Assembly: GCF_014899185.1 (NCBI RefSeq)
Contig: NZ_CP045201.1
Span: 2,526,501-2,590,500 of the forward strand
DNA: 64,000 nt
Direction: 5' to 3'
Source of the DNA: Pseudooceanicola spongiae
Lineage (GTDB): Bacteria > Pseudomonadota > Alphaproteobacteria > Rhodobacterales > Rhodobacteraceae
The notes beneath the pieces were generated by a model. The model made no database searches and was not told the origin of the DNA. It worked only from the letters and a program-made list of their open reading frames with translations. A program made the position numbers and the translations under genes. Positions 56,835 through 64,000 of the stretch are shown here, in pieces. Numbering within the stretch: position 1 is the stretch's first letter; every line of letters begins with the position of its first letter.

Positions 56835-57305
56835 CCGGAAATCTCCTGTCTTGTTTGCTGCCCGCGGGATGCGGCAGCCCGGCTACGTGGTCGATCGATA
56901 ACTGTAGCCATACAGAAACAGAAAGGTCGAAAGAGGTCGCTTAGCCACCTGAATATGCCAGCGATTCTGATTCGTGTGAAGAGAAATCAGCAGGGGATTT
57001 TTCCGCATCCACCTGTTTTCTATGACGCAAAGGCAGGGGGGACGGAAAAATGCGCTCGAAAGGCCCGCTCAGCCCCTGCGGAGGCTATGCCCGAGAGGGC
57101 TCAGCCAGAGGTTGCGGACGTGGCGGCGCGGGGTGCGCGCAGGCCCGGTGCGGATAGCGGCGATCCGCTGGCGCAACCGGGGTCAAACGGCGGGCTTGCG
57201 CCGCAGTTTGGCGGGGGCATTGCAAGGCGGCGGGGCGCACGCCACCTTCTACAGCACACCCCGCGGCACCCCGCCGCGATGGTAAGTTCGATGAAGGAGA
57301 CAGAG
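56835..57305. other. 471-bp intergenic region, csp leader and upstream region of the DUF4168 gene
   Basis: Contains the cspA leader hairpin near 56857-56878. I see no other gene, repeat or credible terminator; the sequence nearest 57300 carries the AAGGAG box of the next gene. Confidence 0.4.
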
Positions 57306-57728
57306 ATGACCTTTCATACCAAACTTCTTGGCACCGCTGCGGCGGCTGGCCTGATCCTCGCCCCCCTTGCCCCCGCTTTCGCGCAAGAGGCCCCTGCCCC
57401 GACCGCGCCCCCTGCGGCCCAGACGGAACAGGCGCAGGTGCCCTTTAGCGACGACCAGATCGACAGCTTTGTCGATGCGGCGGTCGAAGTGTCGGAGGTG
57501 CGCGACACCTATCTGCCGCAGATCCAGGCCGCCAAGGATGATTCCGAGGCTGCGGAACTGACGCAGAAGGCGCAGGCCGATATGGCTGCCGCCGTGTCCA
57601 AGACCGAGGGCATGGACGTCGATACCTACAACAAGATCAGCCAGACCGCGCAGACCGACCCGGCGCTGAACGACCGGCTGGTGGCGATGATCACCGAACG
57701 CACGAAGCAACCGACCAACGACGGCTGA
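57306..57728 (+). CDS. Secreted DUF4168-like protein
   Basis: 140 residues with a Sec signal peptide (TKLLGTAAAAGLILAPLAPAFA, cleavage after AFA). A Pro/Ala/Gln-rich linker is followed by PFSDDQIDSFVDAAVEVSEVRDTYLPQI (DUF4168-type). Acidic helical tail; probably periplasmic, function unknown. ATG at 57306 chosen because AAGGAG lies 6 nt upstream. Confidence 0.75.
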   Translation: MTFHTKLLGTAAAAGLILAPLAPAFAQEAPAPTAPPAAQTEQAQVPFSDDQIDSFVDAAVEVSEVRDTYLPQIQAAKDDSEAAELTQKAQADMAAAVSKTEGMDVDTYNKISQTAQTDPALNDRLVAMITERTKQPTNDG

Positions 57729-57763
57729 GGACCGGTATCCCCTCCCGGACCGATCCTGAGCAG

Positions 57764-57792
57764 CGCCGTCCCCGAAAGGGGGCGGCGTTTTG
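57764..57792 (+). terminator. Terminator after the DUF4168-like gene
   Basis: CGCCGTCCCC-gaaa-GGGGGCGGCG stem followed by TTTT. Confidence 0.8.
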
Positions 57793-57833
57793 GGTTGGGG
57801 GGCCTGCGGCGGCGGTGGACCCCACCCTATGCA

Positions 57834-57867
57834 TAAAAAAAGGCGGCCCCGGAGGCCGCCTTTTCTT
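57834..57867 (-). terminator. ettA: Terminator of ettA, bidirectional
   Basis: AAAAAAAGGCGGCC-ccgga-GGCCGCCTTTTC; ends the reverse-strand ettA transcript 4 bp after its stop and can also act on forward reading. Confidence 0.8.
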
Positions 57868-57870
57868 CGT

Positions 57871-59526
57871 TTAACGCGCGAACTTCTTGTACTTGATCCG
57901 CTTAGGCTCCAGCGAATCCGCTCCAAGGCGGCGTTTCTTGTCTTCCTCGTAGTCGGCGAAGTTGCCCTCGAACCATTCCACATGCGCTTCGCCCTCGAAG
58001 GCGAGGATGTGGGTACAGATCCGGTCGAGGAAGAAGCGGTCGTGCGAGATCACCACGGCGCAGCCGGCGAAATCGACGAGGGCGTCTTCCAGCGCGCGCA
58101 GGGTTTCGACGTCGAGGTCGTTGGTCGGTTCATCGAGCAGCAGCACGTTGCCACCGGCGCGCAGCAGGCGGGCCATGTGGACGCGGTTCCGCTCACCACC
58201 CGACAGCAGCGACACCTTCTTCTGCTGGTCACTGCCCTTGAAGTTGAAGGCCGAGCAATAGGCGCGGGCGTTCACTTCGGCGTCGCCGAGCTTGATGATG
58301 TCGAGGCCGTCGGCGATCGCTTCCCAGACGTTCTCTTTCGGGTCGAGGTCGTCGCGGTTCTGATCGACGTAGGACAGCTTGACCGTGTCGCCGTATTCGA
58401 CCGTGCCCTCGTCCGGGGTTTCCTGACCGGTCAGCATGCGGAACAGGGTTGTCTTACCCGCACCGTTGGGGCCGATGACGCCGACGATGCCACCGGGCGG
58501 CAGCGAGAAGGACAGCCCCTCGACCAGAAGCTTGTCGCCCATGGCCTTCTTCAGACCCTCGACCTCGATCACCTTGGTGCCAAGGCGCGGGCCGTTCGGG
58601 ATGATGATCTGGGCGTTGGAGAGTTTCTCACGCTCGGACTGGTTCGCCATCTCGTTGTAGGACTTGATGCGGGCCTTGGACTTGGCCTGACGGGCTTTGG
58701 GGGACTGACGCATCCACTCCAGCTCGCGCTCCAGCGTCTTGACCTTGGACTTGTCGTCGCGCGATTCCTGCATCAGGCGCTTGGCCTTCTGTTCCAGCCA
58801 GGCGGAATAGTTGCCCTCGTAAGGGATGCCCTTGCCGCGGTCGAGTTCGAGGATCCAGCTGGTGATGTCATCCAGGAAGTAGCGGTCGTGGGTGACGATC
58901 AGGATGGTGCCCTTGTACTCCATCAGGTGGTTTTGCAGCCAGGCGATGGTTTCGGCGTCAAGGTGGTTGGTCGGCTCATCCAGCAGCAGCATGTCGGGCG
59001 CTTCGAGCAGCAGCTTGCACAGCGCGACACGGCGTTTCTCACCGCCCGAAAGGGTCGTGACGTCAGCATCATCGGGCGGGCAGCGCAGGGCTTCGAGCGA
59101 GATGTCGATCTGGGCGTCGAGATCCCAGAGGTTCTGGGCGTCGATTTCATCCTGCAGGGCGGCCATTTCATCGGCCGTCTCGTCGGAATAGTTCATCGCC
59201 AGTTCGTTATAGCGGTCGAGGATCGCCTGTTTCGGCGCGACGCCGAGCATGACGTTGCCGCGCACGTCGAGCTTGGGGTCGAGTTCGGGCTCCTGCGGCA
59301 GGTAGCCGACCTTGGCGCCTTCGGCGTGCCAGGCTTCGCCCTGAAAATCCTTGTCCCAGCCGGCCATGATCTTGAGCAGGGTGGATTTACCCGACCCGTT
59401 GACGCCGACGACGCCGATCTTGACGCCGGGCAGGAAGTTCAGGTGAATGTTCTCGAAACATTTCTTGCCGCCCGGGTAGGCCTTCGAGACCCCGGACATG
59501 TGATAGACGTATTGGTAGGCGGCCAT
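57871..59526 (-). CDS. ettA: Energy-dependent translational throttle ABC-F protein
   Basis: 551 residues, two ABC domains without membrane part. Walker A GVNGSGKST (about residue 37) and GPNGAGKTT (about 347), ABC signatures LSGGEKRRVAL and LSGGERNRVHMA, and a linker of EttA type (PtIM) between them. Binds the ribosomal E site and throttles translation when ATP falls. ATG at 59526 with GGGAG upstream; an upstream extension has no family match. Confidence 0.96.
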   Translation of the reverse strand: MAAYQYVYHMSGVSKAYPGGKKCFENIHLNFLPGVKIGVVGVNGSGKSTLLKIMAGWDKDFQGEAWHAEGAKVGYLPQEPELDPKLDVRGNVMLGVAPKQAILDRYNELAMNYSDETADEMAALQDEIDAQNLWDLDAQIDISLEALRCPPDDADVTTLSGGEKRRVALCKLLLEAPDMLLLDEPTNHLDAETIAWLQNHLMEYKGTILIVTHDRYFLDDITSWILELDRGKGIPYEGNYSAWLEQKAKRLMQESRDDKSKVKTLERELEWMRQSPKARQAKSKARIKSYNEMANQSEREKLSNAQIIIPNGPRLGTKVIEVEGLKKAMGDKLLVEGLSFSLPPGGIVGVIGPNGAGKTTLFRMLTGQETPDEGTVEYGDTVKLSYVDQNRDDLDPKENVWEAIADGLDIIKLGDAEVNARAYCSAFNFKGSDQQKKVSLLSGGERNRVHMARLLRAGGNVLLLDEPTNDLDVETLRALEDALVDFAGCAVVISHDRFFLDRICTHILAFEGEAHVEWFEGNFADYEEDKKRRLGADSLEPKRIKYKKFAR

Positions 59527-59795
59527 GGAGATGCTCCCTCTGGGTATTGCGCTGAAGCGCGATGACAGGGTGTTGCGCTTTGGCGCTAGATACAGAAGCC
59601 GGGCGGCAGGGGCAATCCGGGTGCGGCGCCGAGGGGCGGAAATCCGGCGGGTTTTGCCGCGCTTTCGGTATAAAATAAACCTCACGGGGCTTGCGTTATA
59701 GGCTGTGCGCGCAGGAACCCTTTCGCACACGCGGGCGTTGAACATGTTAAGCACGGGATTGGTCCGGCGCTTTGCAAAGGTCAGGCAGGCAATAC

Positions 59796-61274
59796 ATGGA
59801 CGACGGCAAGGGGCAGGACGCAACGGACCACCCCGAGGATCAGAACGATCCAGAGCAGAGCAAGGACGCCGAGCCGCCGCGCCCGGTGCCCTCGAATGTC
59901 ACCTATCCCACCCCCCCGACCGAGCCGCCGCGCCCCGACGCGATGATGCGGCGCATGGAATACATGCTGGCGGCTTTGCTGGTGCTGTTCCTGTTCTGGT
60001 CGATTTCGCTGGCCAAGGTGGTGATGCTGCCGCTGGTGCTGGGGCTGCTGATCGCGCTGACGCTGGCGCCACTGGTGCGCTGGCTCGGCAAGCTGGGCAT
60101 TCCGGCTGGCGTCGCGGCGGTGTTGATCATTTTCTCCATCGGCTCCGCCATGGCCTATGGCATCTACATGATGCGCTATCCGGCGCAGATGCTGATCCAG
60201 CAGGCCCCGGAAATCCAGCAGGAGCTGCGCATCAAGCTCTGGGATATCGCCCAGAACGTCGAGCGGATGCAGAAGGCCAGCGAACAGATGCAGGAGCTGG
60301 CGGGCGGCAGTGCGGATCAAGCCACGCAGGTCGTGGTCAATGACGGCTCGATGCTGCAGACGGCGCTGGCGTCGCTGGCCGGCACCGGCTCGGCGTTGAT
60401 CATCGCGATGTTGCTGGCGATGTTCCTGCTGGCCTCGGGCAATATGTTCCAGCACAAGTTGGTCGAGAGCTTTCCAGACTTCGGCAACAAGCGCCGGGCG
60501 CGCCGGATCAGCCGCGATGTCGAGCGTCAGATCTCGCGCTATCTGGGCGCGATCACGGTGATCAACGCCGGGCTCGGCATTGCCATTGGCGCGACCCTGC
60601 ACCTGTTGGGGATGCCCTATGGCCTGCTCTGGGGCGTGGCGGCTTTTGCGCTGAATTACCTGCCATATCTGGGCGGGATGCTGGGCACGGCGGTGGCGGG
60701 CGCTGTGGCGCTGGTGACGTTTGACAGCGTTGGCCATGCGCTGCTGGTGCCGATCAGCTACATGACGCTGACCTCGATCGAGGGGCAGATGATCACGCCC
60801 TATCTGGTGGGGCGGCATCTGCGGCTGAACGCGGCGGCGGTGTTTGTTGCCGTGATCTTCTGGGCCTGGCTCTGGGGTGTGGCAGGGGCGCTGATGGCGG
60901 TGCCGTTCCTCGTGTTCCTCAAGGTGCTCTGCGACAATATCCCCGGGCTCTATGTGATCGCGCTGTTTCTGGATGGCGAGACCCGCAGCGCCGCGCGCGA
61001 GCGCAAGATCGCGCTGCGCCGCAAGCACTCGCCGCGCAGGCGTGGTGTGCAGGCGGCCCTGTCCGCCGGGCTGAACGCAGCCGCCAGCATTCCGCCGCGT
61101 CTGCCGGGGCGTCGCCGTCGCAAAGCGGCAGAGCAGGCCGCGCCGAAGGATGACAGCAGCTCGCAGGCCGGGCATGGCGCCTATGCCGGAGCACCCACCG
61201 TGGCGCGCCCGCTGTCGGGGCCGATGTCGGGCCCGGCCTCCGGCACGCTGCCCCGGCCTGACCCGATGAAGTAA
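59796..61274 (+). CDS. AI-2E family transporter, second copy in the window
   Basis: 492 residues; longer than the 361-residue relative at 3117. An acidic, proline-rich cytoplasmic N terminus (about 1-50), the AI-2E-type core with GMPYGLLWGVAAFALNYLPYLGGMLGT and EGQMITPYLVGRHL, and a 100-residue basic, Ala/Arg/Pro-rich C-terminal tail. Substrate unknown. ATG at 59796; a TTTGCAAA at 59771 lies just upstream but may be chance. Confidence 0.85.
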   Translation: MDDGKGQDATDHPEDQNDPEQSKDAEPPRPVPSNVTYPTPPTEPPRPDAMMRRMEYMLAALLVLFLFWSISLAKVVMLPLVLGLLIALTLAPLVRWLGKLGIPAGVAAVLIIFSIGSAMAYGIYMMRYPAQMLIQQAPEIQQELRIKLWDIAQNVERMQKASEQMQELAGGSADQATQVVVNDGSMLQTALASLAGTGSALIIAMLLAMFLLASGNMFQHKLVESFPDFGNKRRARRISRDVERQISRYLGAITVINAGLGIAIGATLHLLGMPYGLLWGVAAFALNYLPYLGGMLGTAVAGAVALVTFDSVGHALLVPISYMTLTSIEGQMITPYLVGRHLRLNAAAVFVAVIFWAWLWGVAGALMAVPFLVFLKVLCDNIPGLYVIALFLDGETRSAARERKIALRRKHSPRRRGVQAALSAGLNAAASIPPRLPGRRRRKAAEQAAPKDDSSSQAGHGAYAGAPTVARPLSGPMSGPASGTLPRPDPMK

Positions 61275-61280
61275 CCCCGG

Positions 61281-61315
61281 ATCCCCCCAATGGCCGCGCA
61301 GGCCGCTGGGGGGAT
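61281..61315 (+). terminator. Hairpin after the AI-2E-type gene
   Basis: ATCCCCCCA/TGGGGGGAT stem with inner pairing, 7 bp past the stop; no T run, so only a weak terminator call. Confidence 0.45.
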
Positions 61316-61429
61316 GTGCTGTAAATGTTTGACTTTCCCAGCGCTTGCGTCACAACCTCCGCCGAATGTCGAAATTGGCGTGCGCCCTGCCTTGCAGAGC
61401 GCACTGCCGCCAGAAGGGGACGTGACGAC

Positions 61430-62038
61430 GTGGTTCAACGCCGTCCATATGCCAGAGCCGGTCAGCGCATCGGCCTGCTGGGAGGGTCGTTTGATCCGCC
61501 GCATGAAGGGCATGCCCATATCACCCGCGAGGCGCTGAAGCGCTTCGGGCTGGATTCCGTCTGGTGGCTGGTCAGCCCCGGCAATCCGCTGAAAACCCAC
61601 GGGCCTGCGCCGCTGGAAACCCGGCTGGCGGCCAGTCGCGCGCTGGTGCAGCATCCGCGCGTCTGCATCACCGGCATCGAGGCTCGCACCAACACCCGCT
61701 ACACCGCGCAGACCCTGCGCGCGCTGCAAAAGATGTACCCCGGCGTGACCTTCGTCTGGCTGATGGGGGCCGACAATCTGGTGCAGTTCGACAAGTGGCA
61801 GGAATGGCGCTGGATCATGGAGAATTTCCCCATCGGCGTGCTGGCACGACCGGGCGAACGCCTCGGCGCGCGCAACTCACGCGCGGCACGGATCTATCGC
61901 GGCTACCGTCTGCGCGGCCGCGAGAGCCGTCTGCTCGGCTCCAGCAAGGCCCCGACGTGGTGTTTCGTCAACGTGCCGATGACCGGAATCTCATCCTCGC
62001 TGATCCGTCAGCGCGGGGGCTGGCGACAAAGTGATTGA
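61430..62038 (+). CDS. nadD: Nicotinate-nucleotide adenylyltransferase
   Basis: NaMN + ATP to deamido-NAD, NAD biosynthesis. 202 residues: [14 protein letters not shown] (HxGH-type nucleotidyltransferase motif, about 14-27), [16 protein letters not shown], and the C-terminal ISSSLIRQR motif. I chose GTG at 61430, which has AAGGGG 10 nt upstream; the frame is open to 61325 but that part is not family-like. Confidence 0.93.
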   Translation: MVQRRPYARAGQRIGLLGGSFDPPHEGHAHITREALKRFGLDSVWWLVSPGNPLKTHGPAPLETRLAASRALVQHPRVCITGIEARTNTRYTAQTLRALQKMYPGVTFVWLMGADNLVQFDKWQEWRWIMENFPIGVLARPGERLGARNSRAARIYRGYRLRGRESRLLGSSKAPTWCFVNVPMTGISSSLIRQRGGWRQSD

Positions 62039-62112
62039 ACTTGCCGCGCCTCTGCCCCTTTCCGCCGCCGCCCCACCTTGGCAGCGCTGGCGCACAGAAT
62101 TAAGCTAGGCTC

Positions 62113-63636
62113 ATGACAATTCAGATTTCCCGACGGATGATGCTGGCTGGCCTGTTCAGCAGTGCCGCCCTGCCCGCCGCCCGCCCTGCGCTTGCCGATG
62201 GTCCGACCACCAAGATCCGCCCCCGTCACCGCCCCGAGGGGCTGATGGAGCGGATGGAGAATGGCGGCTATCCCACCATCAACATGCTGCTGGAGCGCAA
62301 CAAGATCAGCGGCCACAGCGCCTTTGCGCTGGCCGCGCTGAGCGATGGCCAGATCCTTGAGGGGCATGAGGCACACCAGCCCCTGCCCCCCGCCAGTGTC
62401 GCCAAGACGCTGACGACGCTCTACGCGCTGGACACGCTGGGGCCGGAGTATCGCTTTACCACCCGTCTGCTGGGCACCGGCCCGATGGAGGGCGGCAAGC
62501 TGGTGGGCGATCTGATCCTTGCAGGCGGCGGCGATCCGGATTTCGACACCGACAATCTGGGCGAGCTGGCCGCCGGGCTGAAGGCGGCAGGTGTGACAGA
62601 GGTGACGGGCAAGTTCTTTTACTACGGTCATTCGCTGCCCGAAGCGCGGCTGATCGACATCGAACAGCCTGCGCATGTGGCCTATAACCCCGGCGTCTCG
62701 GGGTTGAACCTGAACTACAACCGGGTGCATTTCGAGTGGAAGAAGGTGGCCGGGAAATGGGCCATCACGATGGATGCCCGCGCTGGCAAATACCGCCCCG
62801 ATGTGACCATCGCCAGCATGGCGCTGGCCGATCGCACCGGCCCGATCTTCACCTACAACGACCGCAACGGCCATGATGAATGGACCGTCGCCGAGTCCGC
62901 CCTTGGCACCGCCGACGGCGCGCGCTGGCTGCCGGTGCGCCGCCCTGCCGCCTATACCGCCGAAGTGTTCCAGACCCTTGCGCGCGCCTATGGCATCGTC
63001 CTCGACACGCCCGAAGAGATGCGCGACCTGCCCGTCGATGCCTTCCAGCTGGCCAGCTATCAGAGCCGCCCGCTGAGCAAGGTGATCAAGGAGATGCTGT
63101 ATTATTCGACCAACCTGACAGCCGAAATCATCGGCCTGACGGCTTCGGTGGCGCGCGGTGTCGCGCCGACCTCGCTGCGGGACTCGGCGCAGGCGATGAG
63201 CGTCTGGGCCAAGCAGGCCTTCGGTCTGACAGAGGTCTCGATGGTCGATCACTCAGGGCTGGAGGACGACTCGCGCATTTCCACCGCGGATCTGGTGACG
63301 ATGCTGGCCTCGCGGCAGGCGCAGGATCAGCTGCGCCCGCTGCTGAAGGATATCAACCTGAGGAAAGCCGGCAAGGTCATCGACAAAAATCGCCCGATGA
63401 CGGTGCAGGCCAAGACCGGCACGCTGAACTTCGTCTCGGGCCTTGCGGGGTACGTCGTGGGGCCGGACGGCACGGCGATGGCCTTTGCGGTGCTCTCGGG
63501 CGACATCGAGATCCGCAAGACCCTGCCGATGGAACAGCGCGAACGCCCCCCCGGCGGCAGGCCCTGGCTGGCGCGCGCACGCAACCTGCAACAGGACCTG
63601 ATCGAACGCTGGGGCGGCGTCTACGGCACCGGCTGA
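62113..63636 (+). CDS. dacB: D-alanyl-D-alanine carboxypeptidase/endopeptidase (PBP4 type)
   Basis: 507 residues, periplasmic peptidoglycan hydrolase, class C penicillin-binding fold. Signal sequence with twin Arg (ISRRMMLAGLFSSAALPAARPALA). Active-site motifs PASVAKT (SxxK, about residue 95), YSTN (SxN, about 333) and KTGTLN (KTG, about 434) are all present. The N-terminal half also carries the PBP4 inserted domain region. Lies 75 bp after nadD. Confidence 0.94.
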   Translation: MTIQISRRMMLAGLFSSAALPAARPALADGPTTKIRPRHRPEGLMERMENGGYPTINMLLERNKISGHSAFALAALSDGQILEGHEAHQPLPPASVAKTLTTLYALDTLGPEYRFTTRLLGTGPMEGGKLVGDLILAGGGDPDFDTDNLGELAAGLKAAGVTEVTGKFFYYGHSLPEARLIDIEQPAHVAYNPGVSGLNLNYNRVHFEWKKVAGKWAITMDARAGKYRPDVTIASMALADRTGPIFTYNDRNGHDEWTVAESALGTADGARWLPVRRPAAYTAEVFQTLARAYGIVLDTPEEMRDLPVDAFQLASYQSRPLSKVIKEMLYYSTNLTAEIIGLTASVARGVAPTSLRDSAQAMSVWAKQAFGLTEVSMVDHSGLEDDSRISTADLVTMLASRQAQDQLRPLLKDINLRKAGKVIDKNRPMTVQAKTGTLNFVSGLAGYVVGPDGTAMAFAVLSGDIEIRKTLPMEQRERPPGGRPWLARARNLQQDLIERWGGVYGTG

Positions 63637-63659
63637 GACGTTACAGCGTGAGGTAACTG

Positions 63660-64000
63660 TTACAGCGTGAGGTGACGGGCGCGCGCGCCCCGCTCGATCG
63701 CGGCGGCGTGCAGGCGGTCCAGCGACAGCTCGTAGCGGATTTCCTCCAGCAGGCGCAGCTCGGGTTCGCGCAGGGTGCCATCGGCGGCGGCCACGTCACA
63801 GGCCAGCGCATAGGCGGTCTCGAACAGCCGCTCGGGCAGATGTTCGCGCATCAGGCCGAACAGGGCGTCCAGACCGTCCTCCTCGGCGAACAGATCGAAC
63901 ACGACCTGCGACAGGTTACTGATGCGGGAATCGTCGTAATCGGCGAAGATCGGCAGCGTGTTGACCTGATTTTCGATCTTGATCAACTCGGACGTGCGGA
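63660..64000 (-). CDS. TerB-family protein (5' end outside window)
   Basis: The stop is at 63660 and the frame stays open past the right edge (visible part about 113 residues, preceding residues RTSEL), so the start is outside. VAAADGTLREPELRLLEEIRYEL is the TerB acidic-helix pattern, with CDVAAADG. TerB proteins are linked to tellurite resistance and metal-related stress; function here is unknown. The stop lies in a duplicated 15-bp segment (63640-63654 and 63659-63673). Confidence 0.75.
   Translation of the reverse strand, partial: RTSELIKIENQVNTLPIFADYDDSRISNLSQVVFDLFAEEDGLDALFGLMREHLPERLFETAYALACDVAAADGTLREPELRLLEEIRYELSLDRLHAAAIERGARARHLTL

Noticed and set aside
57022-57285. Arg-rich open frame in the csp-DUF4168 spacer
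   Set aside because: No ribosome-binding site, compositional low complexity, no recognisable domain.
59771-59778. TTTGCAAA before the second AI-2E permease as a PccR operator
   Set aside because: A single copy without the GCAAA-N3-GCAAA arrangement; an 8-bp palindrome is expected by chance in 64 kb.

Overview
The window is an ordinary, gene-dense stretch of chromosome from a high-GC alphaproteobacterium. It is most likely a member of the Rhodobacterales (Roseobacter group). Supporting points are the short ProS without an editing insertion, a pccA/pccB/ScfR (PccR) propionyl-CoA locus, a compact SAM/SAH-type riboswitch in front of metK, an Irr gene divergent from fabA-fabB-fabI, and a pobA-pca aromatic-acid operon. 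I see no prophage, transposase, CRISPR array, rRNA or tRNA. All assignments are by reading; no database was searched. Layout: 1-9 kb holds the end of a 2-hydroxyacid dehydrogenase gene, a DUF2937-type gene and proS, then a forward run of an AI-2E-family permease, an HdaA-like DnaA regulator, ppk1 and ppx, coupling polyphosphate turnover with a replication regulator. From 8.8 to 12.3 kb a reverse-strand run encodes a secreted protein, an EEP-family phosphodiesterase, a TerB/J-domain protein, a family 25 glycosyltransferase and a GNAT acetyltransferase. From 12.3 to 23.2 kb lies the propionyl-CoA locus: methylmalonyl-CoA mutase, pccA, small lipoproteins (one of only 46 residues), hypothetical genes, pccB, a Bcr/CflA-type MFS exporter and the ScfR-family regulator. 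Its intergenic regions carry GCAAA-N3-GCAAA / TTTGCAAA motifs that look like its operators. From 23 to 29 kb there is a marR-emrB-emrA efflux operon, a DMT transporter, a LysE-type exporter and a glycosyltransferase-like gene. From 29 to 38 kb come miaB, a secreted protein, the phoH-ybeY-corC-lnt operon, the riboswitch and metK, a DoxX gene and trmB. From 38.5 to 44.9 kb are fabI, fabB and fabA (reverse), irr, an FKBP isomerase, and a translationally coupled trio (haloacid dehalogenase-like HAD, alpha/beta hydrolase, threonine-dehydratase-like lyase). From 45 to 50.8 kb is pobA-pcaD-pcaC-pcaH-pcaG-hydrolase-pcaB, which takes 4-hydroxybenzoate through protocatechuate toward 3-oxoadipate; an extra esterase-like gene is embedded in it. 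From 50.9 to 55.9 kb there is a TetA-like exporter, a zinc alcohol dehydrogenase, an enolase-superfamily protein with an unusual metal-ligand position, an ArsR-type regulator and a FUSC protein. From 56 to 64 kb are an orphan BrnA-like gene, a cold-shock gene, a DUF4168-like secreted protein, ettA, a second AI-2E permease, nadD, a PBP4-type dacB and the end of a TerB-like gene. Unexplained signals: the most interesting non-coding signal is a dispersed element of about 65-73 bp, in three copies, with a core that repeats TACCG(AC) every 11 bp. A second is a pair of 32-bp inverted repeats around the fabI terminator region. I did not find a clearly new multi-gene system. The best leads are these repeats, the embedded hydrolase of the pob/pca operon, and the aldehyde/sugar-acid-like cluster with the atypical enolase-superfamily member.
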